Shown one piece after another: positions 32,304 through 43,779 of a stretch of 64,000 nucleotides of DNA. Each line of letters begins with the position of its first letter. Position 1 is the first letter of the stretch. The notes beneath the pieces are model-generated. The model made no database searches. It was not told where the DNA came from and was given only the letters and a program-made list of their open reading frames with translations. The stretch comes from Setophaga petechia (Eukaryota; Chordata; Aves; Passeriformes; Parulidae), in NCBI GenBank assembly GCA_024362935.1, contig JANCRA010000016.1, forward strand, positions 18,831,165 to 18,895,164, written 5' to 3'. A program made the position numbers and the translations under genes.

Positions 32304-32922
32304 TGTCACTGTGATATTTTCTGAAAAATCCCTTTGCCAGGATGTTTCTCCTGAGAAATTGAGAAGCCTCAGAAAAGAAATGTGAACAATAATTATTTGA
32401 TTGCTTTGGGATGTGCTCTGGAGGTTGCTCACCAACAGGTGCATCTTTGATTGGTTGCATGTGAATTGTTTTTAATTAATGACCAAACCCAGTCCAGCTG
32501 TGTCAGGACTCTGGTCAGTCACGAGTTTTTATTATCATTTTTTCCTAGGCTTCTGATGTATCCTTTCTCTTTCTTTAGTATAGTTTTAGTATATTATGTC
32601 ATATGATATGATATGTAAATGATATGATTAATATAATGTAATGTAATGTAATGTAATGTAATGTAATGTAATGTAATGTAATATAGTATAATAATATAAT
32701 ATAATATAATATAATATAATATAATATAATATAATATAATATAATATAATATAATATAATATAATATAATATAATATAATATAATATAATATAATATAAT
32801 ATAATATAATATAATATAATATAATATAATATAATATAATATAATATAATATATCAGCCTTCTGAGAACACAGAGTCAAATTCTCATCTCTCACCTCATC
32901 CTAAGGACCTCACAACACCACA
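32304..32922 (+). mobile_element. Solo LTR, family B, with internal pentamer expansion
   Basis: It starts TGTCACTGTGATATTTTCTG and ends CACAACACCACA. The flanks CTTGTT and CTTGCT are a 6-bp duplication with one mismatch. It is about 200 bp longer than unexpanded copies because of the AT tract at 32,635-32,852. Confidence 0.92.
32635..32852. repeat. (AATGT)n followed by (AATAT)n inside LTR
   Basis: About eight AATGT units (32,635-32,680) pass into about 32 AATAT units (32,690-32,852), replacing the short ataat segment of the LTR consensus. Confidence 0.96.
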
Positions 32923-34005
32923 CTTGCTCAATTCCTTCCCACAGCACCAGGGGAGAGCAGGGCACACCCTCCTGCAAGAGCTCACCTTGTGTCCCCCAGC
33001 CCAGGGACTCCTGACAGCAGCTGCCATCCTCTGGACAGATCCTGCCAAAGAACTGCAGGCTCAGCATCTTCAGAGCTAAACCTTTGTGTTTCAGCATTTA
33101 TTTGGTTAAATTAGCTCAGTGACAGGAATATAACTGCTTTCACACTCAGAATTTTGGAGAAGGTGTGAAAGGGAGAGGACTTGGAGAGCAGCAGCACTCC
33201 CAGTGAGTGTTCATGGGGAGGTGCTGGTCAGCAGCTTTCAGACAAGCTCAACTCAGCCCTTTGTGTGTAAAACTCATTTATGCACAAAAGCTGCTCAGGC
33301 TCAAGGCAAAGCAGGGTCAGACTCGGGCTCCACACGAGCTGCAGAGGCAGGAATGCCTCAGGAAGGTGCTCTGTAGTGAGAGCAGCTCTCAGAGATTCTC
33401 TGCTCTCCCAGAGCTGCCTGGGCTTGACTCTAGACAGAACATCCCATCCTTAACTCAAGAATTAAAGAGAAGCTTTATCCACATTTTCCTCTCAAGAACT
33501 CCAAATGGGGGTAAGAGATACAGGTTTTATTACCATTTTTATGATGAAGTTTTGATTACTCAGAGCTGCAGGCTCAAGGTTCAGTGCTGGAGCTGTTTGT
33601 AGACTCTTTGCAGTGCCCTACAGGTGATGTTTGCTTTATCCTACACAGGGAACAAAGCACCTGGTAACACCAAAACCAGCAAAATGGCACAACTCACCTC
33701 CAGAGATGGGAGAGGCCTGGCAAACCCAAAGAGAGATGTGCAAGAAACTGCAAACAGCCATAAACACCCCACTGGGTTTTGTCCTTGCTTTTCCTGACTG
33801 CTTTTGCTTTACACAAGCTGTGTGTGTGGCTGCAGGGATCCATCTGCAATGATTCCTGTTGCTCTGGAATCCTGGAGCACTCATGGAGAAGAGCTGATCA
33901 ACTGCAGCATCACTGCCCTGCACCTCCTCCCTGGGCTCCTTCTGACACCTCCACCAGCAGGATCACAAGCCTGAATGAGAAGCTCAGAAAAAAGCAGTTT
34001 GACAA

Positions 34006-34079
34006 GTGGGTGTTTTATTCCAGACCCCAGTGGGTTTTTTATTTCAGACCCCAGTGGGTTTTTTATTTCAGACCCCAGG
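34006..34079. repeat. 24-bp tandem repeat, three copies
   Basis: Three copies of a 24-bp unit (agtgggttttttatttcagacccc). The first copy differs slightly. Confidence 0.9.
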
Positions 34080-34149
34080 GCAGTCTGTAGCTTTCATGTG
34101 AGCTGTGAGACATGGCCAGCTCACAGAACACCTGAAGCCCTTTTCCAAA

Positions 34150-34275
34150 ATAATTTTTGGAAATTGCAATTTTTAATAAATTGCGATAAAATTGAAATTT
34201 AAATTTGCAATTTTTCAATAAATTGCAATGAATTGCTATTTTCAATTTGCAATAAAAATTAAGCAATTTTTATTA
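34150..34275. repeat. AT-rich degenerate repeat with self-complementary runs
   Basis: Repeated aattgcaattttt and aataaattgc motifs on both strands make imperfect inverted repeats. It lies 360 bp past the SEC11A polyadenylation signal. Confidence 0.6.
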
Positions 34276-34637
34276 TTGCATCCTGCTAAATCATCCCTGT
34301 CAAAGAGCTGTGGGTATTTCCCATCTCAATCCTTCTGTTACCTAGTGCCACAATACACAAAGTAATCCTTTGGCATCTTCTACCCCAAACACTTTGCAGT
34401 GTTTGGGCAGATTATTTCAGTGTGATTTATAGAAACACAGAAATATTGAATGATCTACAGATTATTCCCCAAAAAGAGTTGAGAGGAGCAGCTGCTACTG
34501 CTCTGTGGAGAGAGAACAAGTTAGATGGTGGCTCTGGGAGTGAGGGTGTAACAGCAAAGCCCAGGTATCCCCAGAACCTGGGCAAGGAGGCTGCTCTCAT
34601 CAGGGCAATAACAAAAAACGTGGCAAGAGGCAAAATC

Positions 34638-34643
34638 TTTATT
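34638..34643 (-). terminator. SEC11A: SEC11A polyadenylation signal AATAAA
   Basis: AATAAA on the minus strand about 400 bp past the SEC11A stop codon, implying a 3'-UTR of about 420 nt. A TTTATT at about 34,015 could be a second, more distal site. Confidence 0.65.
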
Positions 34644-35044
34644 CCAGTTCTGAATTGGAAAAGAACTGTCCTGGCCACAAGTCACCAGTGACAGTTCAGA
34701 GAGCACAAGGGAGGGGGCACCTGGCCCGGCCAGGCACACACTGAGCACACGGTCCCAGAGGCACTTGGAGAGGAAGCTCAGCTTCAAAGTACAAGCACTA
34801 AACACTTTGGCTCAAATTTTTAATATAAAAATTCACTAAAAAGGCTAAAATGTGACAAACCATTGGAAATACTGTGACAAACATTCACCCCTTGAGCAGT
34901 AAAAACCAAAACAAACCCAAACTGGCACGAAGCTTTGAAATGCATGCTTTCTTCTTTCTCCTGGTACACTGGACCATCAGCTAACTTGAAAGGTTCATCT
35001 AGAAAATTCCATGGCACCTTCATCTTGTAGTTCAGTGCAAGGGA

Positions 35045-35095
35045 CTACTCTCGATGGACCAGCACAAATAAACCCAGTAAAAAGAGGACAGCATA
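35045..35095 (-). CDS. SEC11A: SEC11A exon 6 (terminal)
   Basis: 51 nt from a TTCCAG acceptor: [16 protein letters not shown] and TAG (35047-35045). It is the hydrophobic C-terminal segment. Confidence 0.96.
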
Positions 35096-38000
35096 CTGGA
35101 AGAGAGAGCAGAGGAGACACAGGGGTGCACACTGACATCCACAGCAGCAAATGTGCAGGGCACAGGGCTCTGCCTGTGTTCTCATCAAGGAATTATAGCT
35201 GGGGTGGGAAAAGCAGGCAGGGAATAGAGGAGTTCTTACCTTAAATTTTGGATAATCGTTCATTAAGATAGTCACTATTCCAATGTAGGGCACAAATCTA
35301 CAAGAATAAAGGGTTTTTTAAACAAACACTGCTCCAGGGTGCAGAGGGAGAGTCACTCAACCAGCCCAGAGGGTGTTCCAGCCTATGCCTGCCTCAGATT
35401 TCACCTGCCTGCAAACACTGAGCCTCCCAGGAGAAACCTGATGACAATTCTGATCAAGTCTGAGCCCACCCACCCTTACATCTGTGTCCATCCAGCATCA
35501 ACACCTCAGGACACAGCTCAATGCCTTTGCTTAAGCCAAACTAAGAACTGAACTCTCCACACTCTCAGGCAGGTTACAAAACCCAGCAAAGAGGGGATTT
35601 ACCAGATGGCTTTTGGGGATAGCACTGTGAAAAGCCCCATTATTTTACACTCCACTCACCCTCTTGCTCGTCCTACTACATCCTTCTTCTCCAGCCAGTG
35701 CTGCCCCTGCTTGTAGAGCCCTCTGTCATCCACAGCATTGTTGTCTCCCTTTGTCAGAAATTTGATGTCTCCATTTTGCCTGGAAAAGACAAGACAGCCA
35801 AGGCAGGACAGAAAAGTTGTTAAAAGCTGTTAAGCATGGAGAGACCAACACAAGGGCACTGGAAGCAACCATGTCCTACAATTCAAGGAGGATAAAAGAG
35901 GGAAATTGTTAAATGTAGCAGAAAGCAGATGGTTTGGAAAAAAATGCCATGGGGAGAATGAATTCTGGCCCCAGCAAAGCTCTCCAGCAGAATTTCAGAA
36001 CAGTTTCTAGTGCAGTTGCAGATATTGCCTCTTGGCTTTTGACCCATCTTGTGTTGATGCTTCTCTTGCCTCACACAAATATTGAATTCTGGTCTCCCTA
36101 CTACAACACAAAAGGAGAAATTGGGATTAAAACACACAGCTCTACTCAGCAGTGGGCAGAAGCAATCTGAAAATTAGAACTGATTAGGAAAGGGGACAGA
36201 AAAACCCAAATAATACCACAATGAACCACACTGCATGAACTCACAATGTGCCTGCATCTGGAATGCTCTGGGCACTGCTGAGCCCCCCAGATCCTTTTCT
36301 GCAATGGAGAGAAAAACTGGCAAAGGTTGAGAAATTATTAACAAGGTCTGGAACCACTTCCAAACAAGAAACTACAGACCAGGACCCTCCAGCCTGGAAA
36401 AGACAGAAGTGATGGGACAGATATGACATAATCCACCACAAATGGCAGAAACAATCAAATAGCTTTTCTCTTCCAGTGCAAGAGCCAGAAGGAACCAAAA
36501 GGAGCTCAGAAATAATGGGTTAAAGCCAGGCAGAGTAAAACTAAACCATGTCTCTCTGCAAAGGTATTTTGGTTGGCAAAAAATTGTATTGGCTGAAAAA
36601 TTGACCCAATATTCCAGGTAAAAGAGGAAATTAGGCTGTTCATAAAGAACTAGGACTTTGTGCTTGAAACTGTAACCTGCAGAAAGCAGGGAAATTATCA
36701 CCACATGCTCTCCCTGGTCTTTAATTAATCCTGAGATGAATTAGCTTGCCAGAATCAGGATCAAGGAGTAGATGAATCTTTCTTTGACTAGGAAAACGAT
36801 TCTTTCCCAGCCATTCCTGTTCAGATGCTGGACAGGAGCATCTTCAGTGCTTGAATCTCAGCTCTCCCAGAAATGACAGATGGAATGCAAACAGGAAAGG
36901 AGGCAGCTCTGTGGAGCTCAGGCTGTTTTCATCATGCATGAACACCAACAGGCTCCTTGACAGGGGAAGTTTGGAAAGGAAAAAGGGAAAAAACCCCACA
37001 TCTCTTTCTCCAAAGCACATGTGGGAACAACAAACACTGTCTGGGAAAAGATAAAGATCCCCAGAGGTGCAGATAATGTAGTTTAGCTCTGAAGAGTGAT
37101 GGTGAGGGAGTGCAGCACCTTATTGAGCAGAGTCAAGGCTCTGCCATGATGCAGCATGAGAAGCCCACAGTGCAATCCTCTGCTGTCTGAGGTGAGTGAC
37201 CCTGCTCCAAAACCACTAAGTAAATTTGGAATGTAGACTCTGTGTTAGTAATAAAGAATGAATTCAATTTCGGGCAGAAACAAGAAGAAAAGGCCAGCAA
37301 ATAACAGACATTTTCTCACTGACACAATATTGATGTGAACTGGGGGCTGAGTTGCCCCAAAATCATAGAGAACACTGTTTCTGTCTTCCTGCATTTTGAC
37401 ACTCCTGTCAGCTTCTGCAGAGACTTTTCACTTCCAAACTGGCACTAGAAATTATTCTTTAAGTAGTGAAAGAAGCAACTGACACCTAAATCCTGCCTTC
37501 AGCTCCCAGGTTCAGGTTGCAAAATGGATTTTTCAGTTTATCTCTCCTAATAAAAAGATTAGGCTTGTGTTTGGTTGTTTCAGTTAAATAAAACCTAAAA
37601 TACTGCAGAATGGTTTCACCCTTTTAGGATTGGCACTATGGCCCTGTTACATTTAAACAAAAAATAGTGCTGGATATCCTGATATGCAGAGATAGAGCCA
37701 CAAAAAAAGAAGGGTGGGCAACATCTGGAGAGAAAATGCTGCATAGAACAGGGGAGGAGGAAAATTGCATTTCACTTGAAAGAGTTCCCACAACATCACA
37801 AAAGAGGCTTGTGCAACATCAGATGTCAAATTCAGCCCATAAACTGAAGTTATTTTTAAATCAGTGGTATCAAAGAACAGCACTTTGCAAACTGACACTG
37901 TTCAAAGTTCTGGGTACAGTATAAATCAGAACAGCAAAGAATGGGTAAGGAATAAATCTGAACAGCTTTGCCTGCTGGGAGAGGCATTGTTTCACTGCCT

Positions 38001-41000
38001 CAGAGCCAGGATTCCAGCTGTGTATTTACATGCACAAGGCTGGTCATCCCTCAGCTGGAGCAGACAACTGGTCTGGATATTCCAGCAGCTTTGGGAAAAG
38101 GGACCTTCTCTATCCCATTGACATCTCAACCAGAGGAACCCTCAGATGCCACCTGGTTCAGCTCCGGCTCCCACCAGAAAACATTCACTGAGCACAAACA
38201 GATGTTGGGACCCCAACCAGCTGCTGCCTCCCAGAGATGCCTTGAAGAATCAGGGACTCGGTTCTAGATTGTTTTCACTCAAACAACTCACACAGCTGGC
38301 TCATATCCCCACAGACTGGCCTGGAGAGGCCACAGCTCCATCCAGAAAAGCAGGAAGGCTCAGGACTGCAGTGGAAGCCTTGTTTGGAAAGCTGAGCCCT
38401 GATGAGCCATGAAACCAATGCCTGCTCCAATCCTTCAGACACACAACCTCCCCAGTGCTGAGAGTGAGCAGAACACAGAGACTCTGAGCACAACAACACA
38501 ACCTTCTAGAGAGATGAAAGGCCCTGGGTGTGCATGACAGCAAAGACCAAGAGAGAGAGACAAGCTCTAAAATAACACACAAAACACCTTCTGCCACCAG
38601 AACTCACTTCACACACAAACACAGCCATGCTCCAGCAGACAGCACAGCAGCTGGGGACAGGGAGGATGGCACAGGAGACAGGCAGTGGTGTCACTTCCAG
38701 TGCCTAAAGGGGCTCCAAGAGAGATGGACAGGGACTGCAAACAAGGGCCCTGAAGTAACAGGGGCAATGGCTTCCCACTGCCAGGGTTAGATGGGATAAA
38801 ATAATTAATTAAATTCCTCCCTGTGAGGGTGGGCAGGCCCTGGCACAGGTGCCCAGAGCAGCTGTGGCTGCCCCTGGATCCCTGGCAGTGCCCAAGGCCA
38901 GGCTGGACAGGGCTTGGAGCACCCTGGGATAGTGGGAGGTGTCCCAGCCCATGGCAGGGGTGGAATGAGACTGGCTTTAAGGTCCCTTCCAACCCTGACA
39001 ATTCCATTATTTTACAGTTTGGAGTGCCCAGGGCACTGGCACAGCTTGTGCCTTCTGCTGGGTGATCTTTACAAGCAAAAAAAGCAGGACAGCTTTTATC
39101 TGTCTGAAACTCCTGTGTCACTTCCTACAGCACCTGGACTTCCATGACTGACATCCCCCACTTGTTTACCCATGAAGAACACCAGACAGGGAAACAGCAG
39201 CAGCAGAGCCCCCAGACCCTTCACATACTTCTCATGGATTTTCAGGACACGATGGACTATGGGAATTTCCCTTCCTTCTATCCTGAAGACAACAATTTCT
39301 CCCACTCTGATGGGATCTTCAATTCGGTTGGTGAGGAACAGCAGATCTCCTCTGTGGAAAGCAGGCTCCATACTCCCACTGAAAAAGAGGAGAGGAACAA
39401 CTGAACAACATTTAAACACTCAGTACCAGGTTTTCATGGCCCTTTAAGAAAAATCTCACAAGAACCTCCTGAGAAAGAGAAGCTGTGGATACCCCATTCC
39501 TGGAAGTGTTCAAGGCCAGGCAGAAACCTTGATGAAGAGCTTCTGAGAAAACCACCCTGGAGACTGGGCAAATGTGTAACCTCTACTGCAATCAGGTTTT
39601 CAATCATCATACTGCCAGCAGTTTGGATTTGTTGGGAAAAGAGCACTGCCAGAACCTGGTGTTACAAGCACATCCAAAAGGAAAAGCTTTTTTAATAAGC
39701 AAAAAGCTGATGATGAACACTGTCTTTTGATTCCTGAGCTCACCATTGGCAAGGCAATGCTGGCAGCTTTGTAATGATGGAAAGCTTTTTTTAATTTAAT
39801 TTATTTTTTAGAGATAGACAGATTATCCTCAGAAACAAAGCACTGAAAGCATTCCCATCTGAAGCAGACAAAGGGACTTGCCAAAAATTTGTTACAATGA
39901 TTCATTGCTCTGTTTAATTATCTCATTTCAGGCACCACGACTCAAGTTATTTTTCTTCTGTCTTGTAAATGGCAATTGTTACCAACTACTTATCCTTCCT
40001 AATTCCACATAAATAATGCAGAACAGAACAATGAACTTTAAGTACCGCGTGGATTTGTGTTTTATCTTCACAGAGCACAGCAGATGCAGCTCAGAACAGC
40101 AGATCAATCACTGCAGAGGGGCTGTGACCTCACCACCCCTGTCTTACTCACTGGGAGGAGCAGGGGGAAACATCTGCCCTGCACCTCCTCAGGAGGGGGT
40201 TTTGGTAAGCAGCACTTGGTCATGGCATTACAGCATTTCTACATCATGAACACTGACACAGAAACACAAAGGAAAGGGCAGAGTGGCCACAGAGCAGGTG
40301 CAACACCCATGCACAGGGCAGGTGCAATATCCATGCACAGAGCAGGTGCAACACCCATGCACGGGGCAGGAGCAGCATCCATGCACGGGGCAGGAGCAGC
40401 ATCCATGCACAGAGCAGGTGCAATATCCATGCACGGGGCAGGAGCAGCATCCATGCACAGAGCAGGTGCAACATCCATGCACAGAGCAGGTGCAATATCC
40501 ATGCACGGGGCAGGTGCAATATCCATGCACAGAGCAGGTGCAGCATCCATGCACAGGGCAGGTGCAGCATCCATGCACAGAGCAGGTGCAATATCCATGC
40601 ACGGGGCAGGTGCAATATCCATGCACAGGGCAGGTGCAGCATCCATGCACAGAGCAGGTGCAATATCCATGCACAGGGCAGGTGCAACACCCATGCACAG
40701 AGCAGGGGCAATATCCATGCACGGGGCAGGAGCAGCATCCATGCACGGGGCAGGTGCAATATCCATGCACAGGGCAGGAGCAGCATCCATGCACAGGGCA
40801 GGTGCAACACCCATGCCAGCACCAATGGCAGCCCAGGGAATCTGTCCCAGGCAGCAGGAAGGTGGGATAACACAGGTGGTACCCAAGGAGCAGGGCTCTG
40901 CTGTAAGGACAATGAATGACACTCAAAACTTAGAGTGACAGAGTGACAAATGTAAAGCTCAGGAGCACCTCTGTAATGGACAATCACTGAATCAAGGCAG

Positions 41001-41717
41001 ATGGATTGCAAGGGACCTTAAAGACCACCCTGTTCCACCCCTGCCATGGGCAGGGACACCTCCCACTACACCAGGGTGCTCCCAACCCTGTCCAACCTGG
41101 CCTGGGACACTTCCAGGGATGGGGCAGCCACAGCTTCTCTTTGTGCCCGGGCCTGCTGCCCTCACAGGGCAGCATTTCTTCACAGTGACCCGTCTAACCC
41201 TGCCCTCTGGCAGTGCTGTCCCTGTCACACCCCGCTGTCCCAGGTATAAAGTCCCTCTCCTCTCTCTTCCCATCCGGCTGGCAGAGCCAGATGAGATGCT
41301 CTTTCTACCCGCTCCCTCCTCTCTCGCTATTGCTGAGCCTGGATCCCCGAGGAGCTCCTGGCCCGCTGAGGCTGCGGCGCCGGCTGAGCCATCCCTGTGG
41401 GGGGCCCGGTTAAACCCGCTGGGTTTAATCCCCCGCACGCCGGCACTGACCTCAGCACCACCACGATGGGGCTCTCGCTGCCCGTCACCACCATGAGCCC
41501 CTTCCAGATCATGAGGGCGGAGGACACGATCATGCCGAAGTTCAGCACCTGGTAGTACAGCTGGGGAGCAAGGGGTGGGTCAGGCCCCGCCGCCCGCGCA
41601 CGGCGAGGAGCACCGGCCCCGGCCGCCCCCCGCCCGCCCGGCGTTCCCCCCCGGCCCCTCCGGCACCTGCCGCTTGTTCATGCGCCGCACATCGTCCAGA
41701 AAGTCCAGCGACAGCAT
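35045..41717 (-). CDS. SEC11A: Signal peptidase complex catalytic subunit SEC11A, complete, 179 aa
   Basis: SEC11A is the S26-family serine protease of the ER signal peptidase complex; it removes signal peptides from secretory and membrane proteins on the lumenal side. Six exons (41717-41667, 41560-41451, 39378-39229, 35779-35660, 35297-35240, 35095-35045) splice in phases 0, 2, 2, 2 and 0 to 540 nt, exactly the human length. Residues 1-17 are cytosolic ([17 protein letters not shown]); the single N-terminal membrane anchor follows ([19 protein letters not shown]). The nucleophile Ser is in [14 protein letters not shown] (residues 52-65), the catalytic His in [12 protein letters not shown], and the acidic residues in [14 protein letters not shown]. 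The C-terminus is [16 protein letters not shown]. The only differences from the human protein I recall are conservative. The promoter is CpG-rich. Confidence 0.98.
35240..35297 (-). CDS. SEC11A: SEC11A exon 5
   Basis: 58 nt from a CTTGTAG acceptor to a GTAAGA donor: [20 protein letters not shown]. Confidence 0.96.
35660..35779 (-). CDS. SEC11A: SEC11A exon 4 (catalytic Asp region)
   Basis: 120 nt from a TTCCAG acceptor to a GTGAGT donor: [21 protein letters not shown], then [19 protein letters not shown]. It contains the conserved GDNN..D region of the S26B enzymes. Confidence 0.97.
35780..39228. other. SEC11A: SEC11A intron 3
   Basis: The largest intron of the gene. It contains one CR1 end (38697-39017) and otherwise unique-looking sequence. 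No nested gene was recognised. Confidence 0.7.
38697..39017 (+). repeat. CR1 LINE 3' end, sense (antisense to SEC11A)
   Basis: Landmarks: ggggctccaagagagatgga, ggcaatggcttcccactgcca, tgagggtgggcaggccctggcacagg, ccaaggccaggctggacagggcttgga, aaggtcccttccaacc, terminal attccattatttta. Confidence 0.88.
39229..39378 (-). CDS. SEC11A: SEC11A exon 3 (catalytic Ser and His)
   Basis: 150 nt from a TTTCAG acceptor to a GTATGT donor. It carries [15 protein letters not shown] (nucleophile region) and [14 protein letters not shown] (catalytic His). This is the most conserved part of the enzyme. Confidence 0.98.
39482..39532 (+). repeat. CR1 fragment
   Basis: Short match to the CR1 block gctgtggatacccca-cctggaagtgttcaaggccagg. 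It lies in SEC11A intron 2. Confidence 0.6.
40297..40817. repeat. 24-bp minisatellite in SEC11A intron 2
   Basis: About 22 head-to-tail copies of a 24-bp unit (ccatgcacagagcaggtgca plus atat or variants). Three variable positions mix freely: acagag/acaggg/acgggg; ggtgca/ggagca; atatcc/gcatcc/acaccc. All six frames through it stay open over long distances because 24 is a multiple of three. Confidence 0.97.
40999..41218 (-). repeat. CR1 LINE 3' end, antisense
   Basis: Landmarks on the plus strand: gggaccttaaagaccaccctgtt, ccatgggcagggacacctccc, ccaaccctgtccaacctggcc, cttccagggatggggcagccac. It lies in SEC11A intron 2 about 240 bp past exon 2. Confidence 0.88.
41451..41560 (-). CDS. SEC11A: SEC11A exon 2
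   Basis: 110 nt from a CCCCAG acceptor to a GTCAGT donor. It encodes LYYQVLNFG, the membrane anchor and [13 protein letters not shown], then the first two bases of the catalytic Ser codon's neighbour (AG|T, Ser). Confidence 0.97.
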
Positions 41718-41960
41718 CGCCGCCGCCACCGCCGCCGCCGCGCCCGCACGGCCCCGCTTCCGCTTCCGCCCGCCCGCCACGTCACCGCCGCTTCCGCCGC
41801 GCGGGCACCGGGACACCGGGGCGGGAACGGGACCGAGCGGGGCCGGGCCTCAGCCGAGAGAGCCCCGCGCAGCCGGCACCCGCAGCCAGAGCAACACCCG
41901 CACCCAACAACACACCCTTCCAAACAACACCCATCCAGCCAGACACCGCAGCCAGCGGCG
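41560..41960 (-). promoter_or_regulatory. SEC11A: SEC11A CpG-rich promoter and first exon
   Basis: Dense CpG and GC content from the end of exon 2 through about 240 bp upstream of the ATG, then an abrupt change near 41,880 to an acaccca-rich, CpG-poor sequence. No TATA is evident, as expected for a housekeeping gene. The exact start site cannot be read from sequence. Confidence 0.65.
41667..41717 (-). CDS. SEC11A: SEC11A exon 1
   Basis: 17 codons from ATG (41717-41715) to a GTGCCG donor: [17 protein letters not shown]. The ATG sits at the end of a GGC-rich 5'-UTR, with G at -3. Confidence 0.97.
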
Positions 41961-42905
41961 CCCCGCTCCATCAAAAGCTGTCCAAACCATGCCCAGGTCC
42001 ATCCGTGCCTTTTCCAGTCACTCCCATCCAGGGAACACACACTGAACCAAACATACAGCGAATCAAACACACACTGAACCAAACACACACTGAACCAAAC
42101 CCACAGCGAACCAAACCCCCATTCAACCAACACCGACACCCCCTACACTCCACACCCCATTCAGCCAACATTTCATCCAAGCTACACCCCCTATGACAGC
42201 CCTCCCCACCACCCCCCACCCTACAGACACCCCACATCCTACAGACACCTCCCATCCAGCCTTTACTCGTCCAACCAAAGCACCATTCAGCACCCAGACA
42301 GCTCCGTATCCAAGCATCACGAGACCACATGGTGAGGAGCCCAAGCAAGGAGATAAATAGTTCTTAAATTATTTAAACATTGTCAGAGTAAACAATAACA
42401 AGCGGAGTTCTGGCTCAACAGAATGAAAAAAAATAATGGTATAGAAGGTAACTGTATTACACAAAGCATGGGTGTGACAAGGAATGAGGGAGGAAAGAGA
42501 GAGTCAATGTGACTACATGGAAAGAAACATCTCCTAAAGGATGGGAGTGCCGAGCCACAGCAGCAGAGGAGCTATGGAGATACTGATGGCTGCAGGATGG
42601 AGGCTCCCGCTGTTCCAACACCTCTGTGAGCTGAGCTCTGCTGCTCTCCCCTCAAAATGAGCTGTCAGGGAGCCCTGGCACTGACACACTGGGAGCTCTG
42701 GAATAGATTCACTCCAGCTGACCCCACTGATGGGGGATTTATCCCCTTCTGGCGATGGTGCCAGTCTGAGCTCCCCACTGGGATGAGCCACGGGGCCTGG
42801 CAATGCCCACCCCAGGATGGATTCCACAGACACACGGCCAGCACGGCCCTCCTCAACACCCTACTCACCAAGGAGGACTGGGGCCTCAAAATCCTCTTTC
42901 AAGGA
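41880..42905. other. SEC11A-ZNF592 intergenic spacer
   Basis: The spacer is about 1 kb. From 42,020 to 42,300 it is a simple A/C-rich stretch (accaaacacacactgaacc-type loose repeats). The remainder is unique. No gene was recognised. Confidence 0.6.
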
Positions 42906-42924
42906 TGATTCAGGTCCAAGACAT

Positions 42925-42930
42925 TTTATT
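42925..42930 (-). terminator. ZNF592: ZNF592 polyadenylation signal AATAAA
   Basis: AATAAA on the minus strand about 600 bp past the ZNF592 stop codon at 43534-43532, giving a 3'-UTR of about 620 nt. Confidence 0.65.
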
Positions 42931-43531
42931 AAACTGCATTTTGGAAAAGAATGTTGTTATTTGGGCATAACTAAAGAATAACCAGCACAACTTCCAGCTC
43001 GAGCCCATCCCGTGTAACGCGGATCCCAGATCGGCCAGCACGGTCCTGACAAGCGCGTGTGGCTGAGCCAGCGTTATGAGTTAAATGAGTAACACAAAAG
43101 CAGGATGGGCAGAGAAAAAAGAAGCCATAAATAGAAGGAGAAAGAAAGGGAGATTGGGAAGGCGAGGCTGGGGCTCTGGGCAGAGGCTGAGGCGGTGCAC
43201 ACTCAAAGGAGGAGAGCTCGTCTGAAGGAAACTGCAGCTGCAAAGTGCTCCTGGATGCTCAGGAGCTGGCCAAACTCCACTGAGGGTTCTGGCCCTGCTT
43301 TCCCTTTTCACCTCTCTGGGCTGGCAGAGAGTTAGTGCTTAGGATGCAATGGCAGGGTTGGTTTTGTTTTTTTCTGTTTTAAATTTCCCTTACAAATAGG
43401 AGTTGCAACGTCCATCTCAAGAAATCAACAGAATATTTCAAAGATTTGCCCCATCCCCACCTTGTATTTTGAGTAGAAACCCCCCAACAAAAAACCCCCA
43501 ATCAACCAAAAGGGCTTTTTTTTTTTTGCTT

Positions 43532-43748
43532 TTAAGTCTTAAGAGACTTTGAATGATTGTTCTGTGAGGTGCTGTTGGGGCCTTCTGCTCCACACGTCTG
43601 ACTGTGCTCACAAAGAGCCGAGTCCCTTTTGCACTCTGTGTATTTGTTCTCCTCTTCCACCGTAGTGTTCAACTCGCCATTGTAGTCCTCGTGTCCATTC
43701 TTACCCATCTCTATTTGTAACTTCTGCCTTTCATCCCCCTCCTCCTCC

Positions 43749-43779
<31 letters not shown>

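Noticed and set aside
32628..32894. Tyr-Ile-Leu repeat protein in 32.6-32.9 kb (and its counterpart at 24.4-24.6 kb)
   Set aside because: Translation of (AATAT)n inside solo LTRs.
6838..32922. Possibility that the LTRs belong to full proviruses with gag, pol or env
   Set aside because: Between LTRs I see CR1, satellite and unique DNA but no retroviral coding text, and each LTR with clear ends has its own target-site duplication.
34150..34275. AT-rich inverted repeats considered as a matrix-attachment site or hairpin RNA gene
   Set aside because: Pairing is imperfect and low-complexity; nothing specific supports a functional element.
40057..41011. Open frames of 230-290 codons on both strands in SEC11A intron 2
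   Set aside because: Product of the 24-bp minisatellite, whose unit length is a multiple of three; no splice or family support.
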